The notes under the pieces: model-generated
Databases searched by the model: none
Told to the model about the DNA's origin: nothing
What the model saw: only the letters and a program-made list of their open reading frames with translations
Source: Mucilaginibacter sp. SJ
GTDB lineage: Bacteria; Bacteroidota; Bacteroidia; Sphingobacteriales; Sphingobacteriaceae
Direction: 5' to 3'
Assembly (NCBI RefSeq): GCF_028993635.1
Contig: NZ_CP118631.1
Location: forward strand, 1,302,001-1,366,000
DNA: 64,000 nt
Part shown: in pieces, positions 7,500 to 17,946 of the stretch
How the letters are laid out: each line of letters opens with the position of its first letter
Numbering within the stretch: position 1 is the first letter of the stretch
Translations under genes and position numbers: made by a program

Positions 7500-9983
7500 A
7501 TGAACAGACTTCGCTTTCTTATATTTTTAATTGCTATACTCAGTTTCGGAGCAGTTGCTCATGTTGCCGCCCAAACCAATTTACAAAACATTTCCTCAAT
7601 TAATGTCGACGATATTTCAGATCAGCAACTGATTCAGTTGTTACAGCAAGCTCAAAAATCAGGATTAACCGATGCTGAGTTACTGCAGCAAGCTCAAAGT
7701 CGGGGAATGTCAGCCGCGCAGGTTCAAAAGTTAGAACTTCGTATAAAAAAATTAAGGGCTAAAAACAATGAATCATCCAATACCCAATCCGATTCAACAC
7801 TAACACAGCAAGGCAGACAACTTAATTATAAACCAGATACTACAGATACCCTTTACACCAATAAAGACTTATTTGAAAGTTTAAAGCCCAAGATTTTTGG
7901 TGCCGATATTTTTAAAAATAAAAACAGTTCATTTGAACCCAACCTTAAACTGGCTACCCCGCTAAATTATATTGTTGGGCCTAATGACCAGCTTAATATT
8001 AATGTTTACGGCAGCTCGTTGGTGAATTGGAAACTTGAAGTATCCCCCGAAGGAAATATAAACATTCCGGGGGTTGGCATTTTAAATGTTGGCAGTAAAA
8101 CTATCGAACAAGCTACGGCCTTGATAAAAAGCAGGCTTGTAGCTAACAACTATGCGGTTGGCCGCGGTACAAACGTACAGGTTACCCTCGGTAATATCCG
8201 CAGTATCCAGGTAATTATCATAGGGCAGGTGGCTAAACCAGGCACTTATACCCTGCCCTCGCTCGCTACCGTTTTTAATGCATTATATATGGCAGGAGGC
8301 CCTAACGATAATGGTAGCTTAAGGCAGATAGAGGTTATCAGGAATAACCGTATTATCAGGCACCTTGATGTTTATGATTTCCTGTTAAAAGGCGATCAGA
8401 AAAACAACATTACCCTGCAGGATCAGGACATTGTGCGCGTACCAACGTACCGTACCAGGGTGCAGCTTGTTGGTGAGATTAAAATACCTGCCTTGTTTGA
8501 AGTTTTACCGGGGGAAAGCCTGGATAACATTATAACGTATGCCGGTGGTTTTACCGATAGCGCATATACAGCGAGGATTAAAGTATCGCAGGTAAGTGAT
8601 CAGCAGCGCAAAATAACGGATGTATTGGAAGCCGATTATAAAAACTACATTCCGTTAAGGGGCGATAAGTATACTATTGAATCTATTATATACAGGTTTG
8701 AAAACCGGGTTGTAATAAAAGGAGCGGTTTTTCGGCCCGGTGATTATGAACTACAAAGCGGGTTAACACTGCTGCAGTTAATTGACAAAGCTGCAGGATT
8801 AAAAGAAGACGCTTTTACCGAACGGGGTACAATTACCCGCCTAAAGCCGGATAACAGCACCGAAATAATAGGATTTAATGTGAAGGACGTTATCAACAAA
8901 TCAGTAAATATTCCGTTGCAGCGTGAAGATATTGTTAACATCTCATCCATATTTGATTTAAGGGATAAATACACCGTTACTATTAATGGCAATGTAAGAA
9001 AACCAGGGAAGTTTGCTTTTTCAGAAAACATGAAAGTAGAAGACCTGATTTTAAAAGCCGGCGGTTTTGCCGAAGGCGCAAGTACAAACCGTATTGAAGT
9101 AGCCCGGAGGATAACCGATGCCGATCCTTCATCTAAAAACAGTTCAGTGTCGCAGGTTTTTAGCGTTAATATTGATGGCAAGCTGAAACCGGCAGACGCT
9201 AACTTCGTGCTTACCCCCTTTGATATTGTTTCGGTATATAGCCTGCCCGGATATGAAAAGCAAAAAACAGTAAAGGTTGAGGGCGAAGTTTTATACCCTG
9301 GCTCCTACACCATCAAAAGTAAAAACGAAAAAATATCCGACCTGATTGCCAGGGCTGGCGGACTTACCGCCTCGGCCGATGCAGCAGGCGGTTCGTTAAA
9401 ACGCGATAATTTTGCAATACTGGGTATAGATAAAAACAAAGCAGATACTGCATCGGTAAATGCTGAACGCTCGGCCCGGATCAACAGGTTAAAAAGATCG
9501 TATAAAGACTCTACAAACACAACTACCGATACTACGCAGCTAAGAAATAACTATGTAGGTATTGAGTTGGATAAGATCCTGAAATCGCCAGGATCAAAAA
9601 CCGACCTGCTTCTGGAAAATGGCGATGTTATAAGGGTTCCTAAACAGCAGCAGGTTGTACGTGTTAACGGACAGGTGCTTTATCCAAGTGCGGTGGTATT
9701 TGACAAATCGAAATCATTTAATGATTTTGTTTCAAATGCCGGCGGCTATGGGCCGGATGCTCTGAGACGCGGTGCATATGTGGTTTACCCTAACGGAACA
9801 GTAAAAGGCACACGCAAGTTCCTTTTCTTTAATAACCATCCTTCGGTTAAACCAGGGAGCGAAATATATGTTCCTAAAAAATCAGAAAGCAAAGGTAATA
9901 CTGCTCAAACTATATTAGGCTTCACAACCGGACTCGCCTCACTGGGAGCAATTATTTTGGGGATTTTAAGTTTGAATAAATAA
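7500..9983 (+). CDS. wza: Wza-like polysaccharide export protein with multiple SLBB domains
   Basis: The 827-residue product has a signal peptide (to about residue 25), a Gln-rich helical segment (residues 40-100), and a polysaccharide export domain at about 155-235 (YIVGPNDQLNINVYG, SPEGNINIPGVG). Several SLBB units follow, recognisable by repeats such as VIIIGQVAKPGTYTLPSL, VVIKGAVFRPGDYELQSG, VTINGNVRKPGKFAFSEN, VKVEGEVLYPGSYTIKSK and VRVNGQVLYPSAVVF. A hydrophobic C-terminus (about 803-827) could span the outer membrane. It is about twice the length of E. coli Wza, the usual long Bacteroidota form. It would form the secretion channel for the polymer, working with the Wzz-like protein 37 bp downstream. 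Confidence 0.9.
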   Translation: MNRLRFLIFLIAILSFGAVAHVAAQTNLQNISSINVDDISDQQLIQLLQQAQKSGLTDAELLQQAQSRGMSAAQVQKLELRIKKLRAKNNESSNTQSDSTLTQQGRQLNYKPDTTDTLYTNKDLFESLKPKIFGADIFKNKNSSFEPNLKLATPLNYIVGPNDQLNINVYGSSLVNWKLEVSPEGNINIPGVGILNVGSKTIEQATALIKSRLVANNYAVGRGTNVQVTLGNIRSIQVIIIGQVAKPGTYTLPSLATVFNALYMAGGPNDNGSLRQIEVIRNNRIIRHLDVYDFLLKGDQKNNITLQDQDIVRVPTYRTRVQLVGEIKIPALFEVLPGESLDNIITYAGGFTDSAYTARIKVSQVSDQQRKITDVLEADYKNYIPLRGDKYTIESIIYRFENRVVIKGAVFRPGDYELQSGLTLLQLIDKAAGLKEDAFTERGTITRLKPDNSTEIIGFNVKDVINKSVNIPLQREDIVNISSIFDLRDKYTVTINGNVRKPGKFAFSENMKVEDLILKAGGFAEGASTNRIEVARRITDADPSSKNSSVSQVFSVNIDGKLKPADANFVLTPFDIVSVYSLPGYEKQKTVKVEGEVLYPGSYTIKSKNEKISDLIARAGGLTASADAAGGSLKRDNFAILGIDKNKADTASVNAERSARINRLKRSYKDSTNTTTDTTQLRNNYVGIELDKILKSPGSKTDLLLENGDVIRVPKQQQVVRVNGQVLYPSAVVFDKSKSFNDFVSNAGGYGPDALRRGAYVVYPNGTVKGTRKFLFFNNHPSVKPGSEIYVPKKSESKGNTAQTILGFTTGLASLGAIILGILSLNK

Positions 9984-10020
9984 TACTTTTTTTAATATAA
10001 AGACATATTAAAACCAACTT

Positions 10021-11106
10021 ATGAGCAAAGAAAGCCAATACCCGGCTGTTTTGAAAGCAAATGAACTATCTTTTAATGATATAAGTATTAAAATAAAATC
10101 AGCTATTGAATATATAAAAACCAAGTGGATTACTGTTTTATTAATCTCATTATTGGGAGCAATAGTTGGCTTGGCTTATGCTATTTACAAAAAAGCAACT
10201 TACACAGCCGTTTGTACTTTCGTTTTAGAAGAGTCGGGCAAAGGTGGGGGGCTTGGACAATATGCAGGCCTGGCCAGTTTAGCCGGCATAAATGTTGGTA
10301 ATGGAGGTTCTGATGGAATATTTCAAGGCGACAACATCCTGGAGCTATACCGGTCAAGAACGATGATAGAAAAAACACTTTTATCTGAAGTAAGTATTGA
10401 TGGTCAGAAACAATTGTTGATAAACAGATATATAAAAGCAAATGAACTTCGTGAGAAATGGAAAAGCAAGAAAAACACTTCCAATATTACATTTTCTGGA
10501 GACCCTGAAAAATTTAACAGAACACAAGATAGTATTATAACAGATTTAGTTGAATATTTTAATAAACGGGTTTTGACTGTGGCAAAGCCCGATAAAAAAC
10601 TGAGTATTATTCGGGTAAGCGTGGTAGTTAATGATGAGTTGTTTGCCAAAGAATTTACAAATGCCTTGGTAGAAAACGTAAATACCTTTTACACGCAAAC
10701 TAAAACTAAGAAAGAACATCAAAATGTGTCCATTTTACAACATCAAGCAGATAGCGTCAAAAAAGCCTTAAATGCATCAATAACTGGAGTTGCTTCTGCT
10801 CTTGATGCAGCCCCTAATGCAAATCCTTTATTAACGTCACTTAAAGTTCCATCACAAAAGAGACAAATAGATGTGCAGGCCAGTTCAGCCATTTATGCTG
10901 AAGTTGTTAAAAACCTGGAACTTGCTAAAGTTTCCTTAAGACAGGAAACTCCTTTGATACAAGTTATTGATAAACCTGTATTACCACTTACAAAGAATTT
11001 TATTGGTAAAATCAAAGGCTTAACATTAGGTTTTATATTGGGCTTTATATTTATTTTTATATTATTAATAGTTGGTTCGCTTTTCAAAAAACAAGCAGCC
11101 AAATAA
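10021..11106 (+). CDS. Wzz-like polysaccharide chain-length determinant / co-polymerase
   Basis: The 361-residue protein has the Wzz layout: a short cytoplasmic N-terminus, a first membrane helix (about 36-58, TVLLISLLGAIVGLAYAIY), a large periplasmic region with helices (about 60-325), and a second membrane helix near the C-terminus (about 331-354) preceded by the proline-containing IQVIDKPVLPLTKNF. There is no C-terminal tyrosine-kinase domain or Tyr-rich tail, so it is a PCP of the Wzz type, not Wzc. It should control polymer length and link the Wzy polymerase to the exporter. Confidence 0.87.
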   Translation: MSKESQYPAVLKANELSFNDISIKIKSAIEYIKTKWITVLLISLLGAIVGLAYAIYKKATYTAVCTFVLEESGKGGGLGQYAGLASLAGINVGNGGSDGIFQGDNILELYRSRTMIEKTLLSEVSIDGQKQLLINRYIKANELREKWKSKKNTSNITFSGDPEKFNRTQDSIITDLVEYFNKRVLTVAKPDKKLSIIRVSVVVNDELFAKEFTNALVENVNTFYTQTKTKKEHQNVSILQHQADSVKKALNASITGVASALDAAPNANPLLTSLKVPSQKRQIDVQASSAIYAEVVKNLELAKVSLRQETPLIQVIDKPVLPLTKNFIGKIKGLTLGFILGFIFIFILLIVGSLFKKQAAK

Positions 11107-11158
11107 ATTCCACCTAATAGATTAACAATAATCATCTTTAAAACATCATTTATATCAA

Positions 11159-12499
11159 TTGGGCCTTATAAAAACTGTATACAATCAATTTATAGTAAAA
11201 AGTTATAAAAACAATTTAGGGAAGGATGTAATTATTTCCATAATTGCCCGGGGCGTTAATACCCTGTTAAGCTTAATTCTACTTTCTTTCTCCCTCAAAG
11301 TATTATCCCCCAATGATTATGGGGTATGGTTAACGGTGTCTGCGCTGTACTCTTGGGTAACCTTATTTGATTTTGGTGCACAAAATACACTTCGTAATGT
11401 TTTGGCAATCGATCTAAGCTCAAAAAATGAGAATAATATGCGCGGAACCATTTTAACAAACTCATTTGCTTTTACCCTTCTCATAAGTGTGATATTCCTT
11501 ATTTTAAGTACCGTATTATTTAATGTTTGTGATTTTTCTACACTTTTAAAAATAAAGCATGGAAACAAAACTGACATTAATAACCTTGTTTTTATATCCC
11601 TGATTATATTTGGCATCAAACTATTTTCAAATAATTATAATACTATCTTAACCGCCTTGCAAAAGGCTTACATGGCTATAGTCATTTCTGTAATTTCAAG
11701 TCTTTGTACTATTATTATTTTAGTATTAGCGTATACTTTAAAACAGGATATTTCTATTTTAAATTATGGCTTGGCAGTTTTGGTAACTGACGTTGTTTTT
11801 AGTTTTTTATTACCGATAATCTACTTAAGACAAATGAAATTCAAATACAATTTTTCATTAAGGTTATTAAACTATAATTATTTTAAAAAAAACTTATTGG
11901 GTAATAATATTAAATTCTTTATACTGTCAAGTTTAGTTGTTTTAACTTTTTTTTCTACTAATCTTTTTATCGGTATCATTCTATCATACGAAGACGTGGC
12001 AGTGTACAATCTTGTTAATAAGTACTTTAATATTATCACCCTTTTTTCAATCGTGGCCTTAAATCCCATATGGACGAAAGTGGCTATGTATTATGGCACT
12101 AACAACTACCTCGAGATCAACAGGTTACTAAAAAAAACACAATTATATTTTCTTTTCTTTATTCTGTTTGGCTTAACCTTATTGCTTTTTGACACTCGCT
12201 TTTATTCGTTTTTTGGACATGACAAAATTATAGTTGGCAGATACGTAAGTACTGTTGCCATGTTATCGATGTTACAGCTTTTTTACAACAATATATATGC
12301 TTACTTCTTAAATGGAATGAATGCTATTTTCATTCAGATTATTGGTTTTGTAATAGCTGCCATAATCATTTACCCGTGCTATTATTATTTTTGTCACTAT
12401 TTACAAATGGGCGTATTGGGGGCTTTTTTAGTACAGATAATAGTTTATATCCCTAATACTGTGATGTTTCCTATCTTTTTAAAAAGGCAACTTAAATAA
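11159..12499 (+). CDS. wzx: Wzx-like polysaccharide flippase (MOP superfamily), TTG start
   Basis: The 446-residue product is a polytopic membrane protein with about 12-14 hydrophobic helices and the family pattern [20 protein letters not shown] followed by [19 protein letters not shown] and [14 protein letters not shown] near the N-terminus. It is the expected length of a Wzx/RfbX flippase, which moves undecaprenyl-diphosphate-linked repeat units across the inner membrane. No in-frame ATG exists before the conserved N-terminal helix, so TTG at 11159 is the best start. It follows the Wzz-like gene by 52 bp and precedes an acyltransferase by 10 bp. The coding sequence is strikingly AT-rich. 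Confidence 0.85.
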   Translation: MGLIKTVYNQFIVKSYKNNLGKDVIISIIARGVNTLLSLILLSFSLKVLSPNDYGVWLTVSALYSWVTLFDFGAQNTLRNVLAIDLSSKNENNMRGTILTNSFAFTLLISVIFLILSTVLFNVCDFSTLLKIKHGNKTDINNLVFISLIIFGIKLFSNNYNTILTALQKAYMAIVISVISSLCTIIILVLAYTLKQDISILNYGLAVLVTDVVFSFLLPIIYLRQMKFKYNFSLRLLNYNYFKKNLLGNNIKFFILSSLVVLTFFSTNLFIGIILSYEDVAVYNLVNKYFNIITLFSIVALNPIWTKVAMYYGTNNYLEINRLLKKTQLYFLFFILFGLTLLLFDTRFYSFFGHDKIIVGRYVSTVAMLSMLQLFYNNIYAYFLNGMNAIFIQIIGFVIAAIIIYPCYYYFCHYLQMGVLGAFLVQIIVYIPNTVMFPIFLKRQLK

Positions 12500-12509
12500 G
12501 TTTAGACCA

Positions 12510-13085
12510 ATGAAAAAAATCTATAAGGATATAATATCGTTAGTTACCATGATTGTTTTGAATATGGTTGATCTAATCACTTTCGAAACGAATGGAATAA
12601 GGAATTTAAAGATATTTATATTAAAATGCCTGGGGATAACAATCTCATCTCCCTGTTTTATTGACCGTGGCTTTAGATTCATTTATCCTGGGAACATCGC
12701 CATTGGAGCTAACTGTTCATTCGGCCACTACAATAAAATCTGGGCTTTTGATAAAGTAATTATTGGTGATTACGTACAAACAGCTATTGGCCTAACCATC
12801 ATAGCTGGCGGACATAATACCAGCAGTTACGAACCCTTAACAGACCAGGTAATAAAAATAGAAGGAGAAAACTGGATTGGAGCTAATGTGACTATCTTAG
12901 GCGGAGTTACAATTGGCCGAGGCGCAGTAATTGGTGCGGGTTCGGTAGTAAACAAGGATATCGCACCTTATACAATTGCTGTAGGTGTTCCCGCAAAAGT
13001 TATAAAAAAAAGAGAAAGCACAAGCCAGGTAATTTCACCTTTCGGATTTTATCAACCTAAATTTTCCGACTTTGAACAAAAATAA
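12510..13085 (+). CDS. Left-handed beta-helix acyltransferase (putative colanic-acid-type acetyltransferase)
   Basis: The 191-residue product has hexapeptide repeats in the second half ([35 protein letters not shown]) and the conserved ending [16 protein letters not shown]. The insert [13 protein letters not shown] with its histidine resembles the acetyl-CoA-dependent active-site loop of the WcaF/maltose O-acetyltransferase group. It likely acetylates a sugar of the repeat unit. The acceptor is unknown. Its 3' end overlaps the next glycosyltransferase by 14 bp. Confidence 0.82.
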   Translation: MKKIYKDIISLVTMIVLNMVDLITFETNGIRNLKIFILKCLGITISSPCFIDRGFRFIYPGNIAIGANCSFGHYNKIWAFDKVIIGDYVQTAIGLTIIAGGHNTSSYEPLTDQVIKIEGENWIGANVTILGGVTIGRGAVIGAGSVVNKDIAPYTIAVGVPAKVIKKRESTSQVISPFGFYQPKFSDFEQK

Positions 13086-14277
13086 ATTGATTTTTTTTTC
13101 TGAAAATCCAGCCCTAAAAAGTAAGGGTTCTGGTATTTCTGTTTTATTGTATAATATTTTGTTAGCTGTTAAAGGCAAAAATCTCCAACTAATTACTTTT
13201 TGTAATACTCCGGACGTTGGTGAAGAAGATATAAAAGCTGATAATTCCAGCGTAGATGTTCATGTATGTGATAAAAAATTAAAGAAGTTTTATAAGATCA
13301 AAGGAATAAACAAGTTGATTGTATCTTTTTCTTTCATTCTGAATTTAAAAAAGATCGGTCGAATTATTAACGAGCCGGGGAATATGGTGGTCACGCTTGT
13401 TGGAGTAAGTTCAGGGCCCTTGTGGAAATTCCTGATCTTGAAGCTTCTATTCCGCCGAGCTAAACACGGTCTTTATATTGTTGATGATTTACAATTGATA
13501 AACAGAAAATTACATCAAAAAATAGAGTTTTCTCTTATTAGGAAATTACTTCCGAAAGCAATCAAAAACTCAGATTTTTTGATAACGATTAGTTCGGGAC
13601 TTCAAGACACTTATTTACGCCAATTTGGCAAAAAAAGTTATATTTTATTGCCTCATTTTGTAAAACGCGCTCCTTTGCCTAAACATGCACCGCGGCAGTC
13701 CTTTACATTTTTATTTACGGGGGGGCTAAGTTTTTTATATAATAAACCATTATTAGATTTATCATTTATTCTTAACGAGATAAACTTAAGTGGAAAATGT
13801 AATAAAGATTTAAAACTTCAGGTTCAAACCTATACAAATATAAATGAATACTATAGTTTAAATTTCAATCCTTTTACTACATTTTATTCCACAGTTAATA
13901 ATCGCGATGAATTGATGGAAATTTATAACAATTGCCAGTGTTTTATCATACCATATTCATTTGATAAAGAAGATATACAAATTGTAAAAACATCTTTTCC
14001 TCAAAAAGTTGCCGAAATCATTCAGTATCAAAAACCAATACTTATTTATGGGCCCGAATATAGTTCGGTTACCCAGTTTTTCAGCAAAAATTCATTAGAT
14101 TATGTATGTCCCGTTGAGGACAAACAGCGTTTAACTAATTTAATTTTAAAAATAGTCAATAATAACAATGACTTTAACAGTGAAAAGTATTGTGAAGCCT
14201 ACAACCAGTTTTTATCTGCCGAAATGGTAAATGGGGTATTTAATAAAATTTCAGATGAATTAATTTATGAAAATTAA
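13072..14277 (+). CDS. Glycosyltransferase, GT-B fold (family 4-like), TTG start
   Basis: The 401-residue protein has a GT-B layout with an N-terminal domain containing [15 protein letters not shown] and a C-terminal domain with [20 protein letters not shown] and [20 protein letters not shown], positions that correspond to the nucleotide-sugar binding region of GT4 enzymes, although the standard E-x7-E motif is not clear. There is no ATG near the 5' end; TTG at 13072 (or a second TTG at 13087) is required. Overlap with both neighbours points to translational coupling. Donor and acceptor cannot be told from sequence. Confidence 0.72.
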   Translation: MNKNKLIFFSENPALKSKGSGISVLLYNILLAVKGKNLQLITFCNTPDVGEEDIKADNSSVDVHVCDKKLKKFYKIKGINKLIVSFSFILNLKKIGRIINEPGNMVVTLVGVSSGPLWKFLILKLLFRRAKHGLYIVDDLQLINRKLHQKIEFSLIRKLLPKAIKNSDFLITISSGLQDTYLRQFGKKSYILLPHFVKRAPLPKHAPRQSFTFLFTGGLSFLYNKPLLDLSFILNEINLSGKCNKDLKLQVQTYTNINEYYSLNFNPFTTFYSTVNNRDELMEIYNNCQCFIIPYSFDKEDIQIVKTSFPQKVAEIIQYQKPILIYGPEYSSVTQFFSKNSLDYVCPVEDKQRLTNLILKIVNNNNDFNSEKYCEAYNQFLSAEMVNGVFNKISDELIYEN

Positions 14278-15250
14278 ATTTTTGCCATATCAGCCCCATA
14301 GTTTCGCATTTGGCGGCTTCGAAATACAAATGTTATCTACATTCAATGCTATTAAACAACTTGGCATGAATGTCAGTAAACTTGATGTATGGGACAGGGA
14401 CGACAACTTTGATATTTTACATTGCTGGGGCCTTGATATGGCCAACTATGAAAATGTTTACTGGGCAAAAAGAGCCAAAAAAAAGGTGGTAGTCACCGCG
14501 CTTTTAAATTATTACGAATCTAACATTCAAAAATTTAAATTCCACTTATCATCCTTTATTTATAAACAGAGGCTGGTTAAAGAAATGCTACCAAACATTG
14601 ATACTGTAGTTGTAGTAAATGAAAAACAAGCAGAAGTTTGTTATAGATACTTAAAAATACCAGCCCATAAAGTTTGTATAATACCCAACGTAGTAGATGA
14701 GAAGTTTTTTAATTACAAGCCCGGAGAAAATTCAAAAAACGGTTACATATTGGCGGTAGGCAATATATGTAATCGTAAAAATCAAGTCAATTTAGCAATT
14801 AGCTGTGCTGATGATAAGATACCTTTGTTTTTGATTGGTAAGGTATTAAATGGAGAAGAAAAATATGCAGATGAATTGAATAGCATTATAAAACAAAGCG
14901 ATAACATTACATGGGTAAAAGGATTAAAAGAAAACTCTGATGAACTAATCGAATATTTTGCTAATTGTACAGCATTGGCTTTACCAAGCTTTGCCGAACA
15001 ACAGCCCATTGCCTTACTTGAAGGAGCCGTGTTACGCAAACCTTTAATTATTGCTGATAAAGCTTATGCGCGGCAAAAATATTACCATAACAGCCAGCTT
15101 GTTAATCCAGATTCAATTTCATCAATAAAAACCGGGCTAAAAAATGTTTTAGTTAATCCCGCAAAATATATACCGGATATTGAGCCACTCCTTGAGTGTA
15201 AAAGTATTAATGTTGCAAATGCGTATGCCAATGTCTACAATAATATTTGA
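14267..15250 (+). CDS. Glycosyltransferase family 4-like protein
   Basis: The product has 327 residues. Signs of GT4 are FAFGGFEIQMLSTFNAIKQLG at the N-terminus, DILHCWG, VVVNEKQAEVCYRYLKIP, VCIIPNVVDEKFF at the domain boundary, YILAVGNICNRKNQ, WVKGLKENSDELIEYFANC and the donor-binding E-x7-E-like segment ALPSFAEQQPIALLEGAVLRK. It would add one sugar to the lipid-linked repeat unit at the cytoplasmic face. It starts inside the previous gene (11-bp overlap), which indicates coupled translation. Confidence 0.82.
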   Translation: MKIKFLPYQPHSFAFGGFEIQMLSTFNAIKQLGMNVSKLDVWDRDDNFDILHCWGLDMANYENVYWAKRAKKKVVVTALLNYYESNIQKFKFHLSSFIYKQRLVKEMLPNIDTVVVVNEKQAEVCYRYLKIPAHKVCIIPNVVDEKFFNYKPGENSKNGYILAVGNICNRKNQVNLAISCADDKIPLFLIGKVLNGEEKYADELNSIIKQSDNITWVKGLKENSDELIEYFANCTALALPSFAEQQPIALLEGAVLRKPLIIADKAYARQKYYHNSQLVNPDSISSIKTGLKNVLVNPAKYIPDIEPLLECKSINVANAYANVYNNI

Positions 15251-15283
15251 CAGTTTTTATCAATTGATATTATATAGTTAGTA

Positions 15284-16045
15284 ATGAACAAACCCTTAGT
15301 TACCGTTATAACATCTTCATTTAATTCGGCGAGCACAATTGAACAAACCATTTGTAGTGTAATTAACCAAACTTATACAAATATAGAGTATATAGTTATA
15401 GACGGCGGATCTACAGATGGCACTGTAGAAATATTAAGGAAGTACGACAAAAATATAACTTATTGGGTTAGTGAACCGGATAAGGGAATCTATAATGCAT
15501 GGAACAAAGGATTGAAAAGTGCAAAGGGTGATTGGATTTCGTTTTTGGGAGCAGATGATATTTATTTAAATAATGCAATAGAAAACTACGTTACCTACAT
15601 TAATTATAATCAGCAAAAAGCTGAATTCGATTTCGTATCGTCGGTTATGGAATACGTAGATAAAGATCTGAATGTGTTACGCCTCGTTGGGAAACCCTGG
15701 TATTGGAGAGGGTTCAACGATACAATGGTAACTATTCATTGCGGCGCTTTGCATAACAGAAACTTCTTCGAAAAATATGGATGCTTTGATGAATCGTACA
15801 GAAGTGCCGGCGATTATGCGTTATTATTAAAAGCCGGGCAAAATTTAAAAAGCGGCTTTATAAATACAATAACAGTAAAGATGAGAGAAGGCGGCGTGAG
15901 TAGCAAAGGTCTATTTCTTTTTAAAGAGGTTTTAAAAGCAAAACGAGATTCAAAGCATGTACCAATGCTAAAAGCTTATATACGTTTTTATGTGGGTATA
16001 ATGATGTTTTTTTTAAGGAAAACACGAGGTTATTTATCAAAGTAA
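15284..16045 (+). CDS. Family 2 glycosyltransferase
   Basis: The 253-residue protein begins LVTVITSSFNSASTIEQTICS, then YIVIDGGSTDGTVEILRKYD and WVSEPDKGIYNAWNKGLKSA, the last being the PDxGxYDAMNKGI-like signature of GT2 enzymes of the WcaA/WcaE type. FLGADDIYL supplies the DxD-like metal site. It is of typical length and has a hydrophobic stretch near the C-terminus (IRFYVGIMMFFL) that could associate with the membrane. It stands 33 bp after the previous gene, inside the same operon. Confidence 0.88.
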   Translation: MNKPLVTVITSSFNSASTIEQTICSVINQTYTNIEYIVIDGGSTDGTVEILRKYDKNITYWVSEPDKGIYNAWNKGLKSAKGDWISFLGADDIYLNNAIENYVTYINYNQQKAEFDFVSSVMEYVDKDLNVLRLVGKPWYWRGFNDTMVTIHCGALHNRNFFEKYGCFDESYRSAGDYALLLKAGQNLKSGFINTITVKMREGGVSSKGLFLFKEVLKAKRDSKHVPMLKAYIRFYVGIMMFFLRKTRGYLSK

Positions 16046-16115
16046 TGAGCTTTATTTTTACAAATACATAAATAAAATCAAAATACTGATTCTGAAATCA
16101 TTTCCATTGAGCGCG

Positions 16116-17282
16116 ATGAAAAATTATTTGATATATAGTACCTTGCTTGGTGTTTTTTCGGAATCACTATATATTAATATCGGATTTGACTTTAAATTTG
16201 TTTATATAATAATTTTTTGCAATTATTTTATCATAAAACAAATAAGGGGCACTCTTACGGTTCCCAAATATTGGCTTTACAGCTTGATATATATTTTTGT
16301 CGTAGGCATTGGCACTATCTTTTTATACAATAACCAATTTTCAAAAATCGTTTTTCAGGTATTTGGAATCTCATTCATGAGCATATATTTCTACAATTTT
16401 TTCCTATGTTATGAGCTCGACGTTAAAGATATTTTTTTAAAATACTGTAACATTTGCTTTATTTTATCACTAATTGGCATACCTCTATTTTTTATTTTAG
16501 TAAGTTTTGATAGTTCATACCGGCTACATAGCTTGTTGCAGGAGCCAGCACATTTTACCGGTATAGTGTTGCCAGCATATTACTATTATATGACCAATTT
16601 TGTAAAATATAGAAAAAAATTTATTGTCATAATAGTAGCTTTTTTATTGAGCATGTCTTCAATTGGTTATATAGGAATGCTGATAGGTTTTGTAATCATC
16701 AAAAAGAAGATAAATATATTTGCAACTATTACACTCACTTTCGTATCCGTATTAATAGGTTTTTTGGCTTACAATTATATCGATAATGTTAAATTCAGGG
16801 CGAACGACACTTTCGGAATATTTAATGAATTTGATGTATCCAACGTAAATTCAAGTACTTTGGCATTAGCAACCAATTCATATGTTACGTTCCAGGTTTT
16901 AAAATCAAATGTCTTTATTGGCCATGGTATTGGGTCCCACCCATTAAGCAGCAAACAATATATTTATAACATAACAGGCATTGAGGGGTATAGTGATAAT
17001 GAAGAGTTAATGTTTATTAATTCAACAGATGCCGACTCATTAACACTCAGGATATTATCTGAGTTGGGCTTAATAGGCTTCATAGGCGTTTGTTATTTTA
17101 TAATAAAAAACTATTGTGGATATCAGGATAATTACCAGATATCAAGAGGGATAATTTTGTATTTTTTATATAAGTTATTTAGGGAAGGTCATTACTTTCC
17201 GGCCGAGATGTACTTTTTTGTATTTATCTACTATTTTTTAAGGTTAAAATCGAATGCTGAAAGATTAGTTTTGGCATCCTAA
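16116..17282 (+). CDS. wzy: Wzy-like O-antigen/EPS polymerase
   Basis: The 388-residue product is a polytopic membrane protein with about 10-11 helices, no similarity to a transporter, and a larger hydrophilic loop near residues 210-300 containing GHGIGSHPLSSKQYIYN and LRILSELGLIGFIG. That GIGSH...LSELGLIG arrangement is typical of O-antigen ligase/polymerase proteins. With Wzx, Wzz and Wza in the same operon it is the natural candidate for the polymerase. The start is taken as ATG 16116; TTG at 16107 is possible. Wzy proteins are poorly conserved, so the call rests on topology and context as well as that motif. Confidence 0.78.
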   Translation: MKNYLIYSTLLGVFSESLYINIGFDFKFVYIIIFCNYFIIKQIRGTLTVPKYWLYSLIYIFVVGIGTIFLYNNQFSKIVFQVFGISFMSIYFYNFFLCYELDVKDIFLKYCNICFILSLIGIPLFFILVSFDSSYRLHSLLQEPAHFTGIVLPAYYYYMTNFVKYRKKFIVIIVAFLLSMSSIGYIGMLIGFVIIKKKINIFATITLTFVSVLIGFLAYNYIDNVKFRANDTFGIFNEFDVSNVNSSTLALATNSYVTFQVLKSNVFIGHGIGSHPLSSKQYIYNITGIEGYSDNEELMFINSTDADSLTLRILSELGLIGFIGVCYFIIKNYCGYQDNYQISRGIILYFLYKLFREGHYFPAEMYFFVFIYYFLRLKSNAERLVLAS

Positions 17283-17319
17283 TATTCTCTCTCTTTTGTA
17301 AGTGCAAATTCTTCTCAAC

Positions 17320-17946
17320 ATGCTAAATAAAATAAAAATAGCTATTAAAACATACGGTTATAAAGGTTGCATTATTAATTCCTTCCTATATATAAACACA
17401 CTGCTATTTTATAAAAACGCAAGACTTATCAGGCTACCTATCGAAATTAGAGGAAAAAAATTTATAGATTTTGGCAAAAAGCTCACTACCGGAAAAAACT
17501 GCAGAATTGAAGTAACTGTATTTGACATAGACTATTCAAAGAAGCAAAAAATTATTGAATTTGGAAATAACATTGTAATCAATAATTCTGTTCACATAGG
17601 TGCCAGATATTCAGTAAAAATTGGCAATAATGTATTAATAGCCAGTAACGTTTTTATTTCCGACCATAATCATGGCAACTATTCTGACCCTGCAGGACAT
17701 AGCTCCCCTCTTACGGCGCCCAATAAAAGACCACTTTCCGGAAGTGCTGTTAATATTGAAGATGATGTGTGGATTGGTGAATTTACTGCCATTTTACCGG
17801 GAGTAAATATTGGAAAGGGCTGTATTATTGGTTCCATGTCCGTTGTAACTAAGTCTATTCCTCCTTATAGTATAGCTGTTGGCACACCTGCCAGGGTTAT
17901 TAAAAAATATAATTTTGAAACACAAAAATGGGAAAAGGTAATTTAA
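17320..17946 (+). CDS. Hexapeptide-repeat (LbH) acyltransferase
   Basis: With ATG 17320 the product is 208 residues; a GTG at 17302 would add six. Hexapeptide repeats run from about residue 85 (IVINNSVHIGARYSVKIGNN) through SDHNHGNY, a loop with the conserved His pair, to VWIGEFTAILPGVNIGKG and IIGSMSVVTKSIPPYSIAVG. This is the pattern of WcaB/WbbJ-type O-acetyltransferases. It is the second acyltransferase of the cluster and its 3' end overlaps the next glycosyltransferase by 19 bp. Confidence 0.82.
   Translation: MLNKIKIAIKTYGYKGCIINSFLYINTLLFYKNARLIRLPIEIRGKKFIDFGKKLTTGKNCRIEVTVFDIDYSKKQKIIEFGNNIVINNSVHIGARYSVKIGNNVLIASNVFISDHNHGNYSDPAGHSSPLTAPNKRPLSGSAVNIEDDVWIGEFTAILPGVNIGKGCIIGSMSVVTKSIPPYSIAVGTPARVIKKYNFETQKWEKVI

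Noticed and set aside
8744..9181. 145-residue minus-strand open frame
   Set aside because: Antisense to SLBB repeats of the exporter, no start context and no recognisable family.
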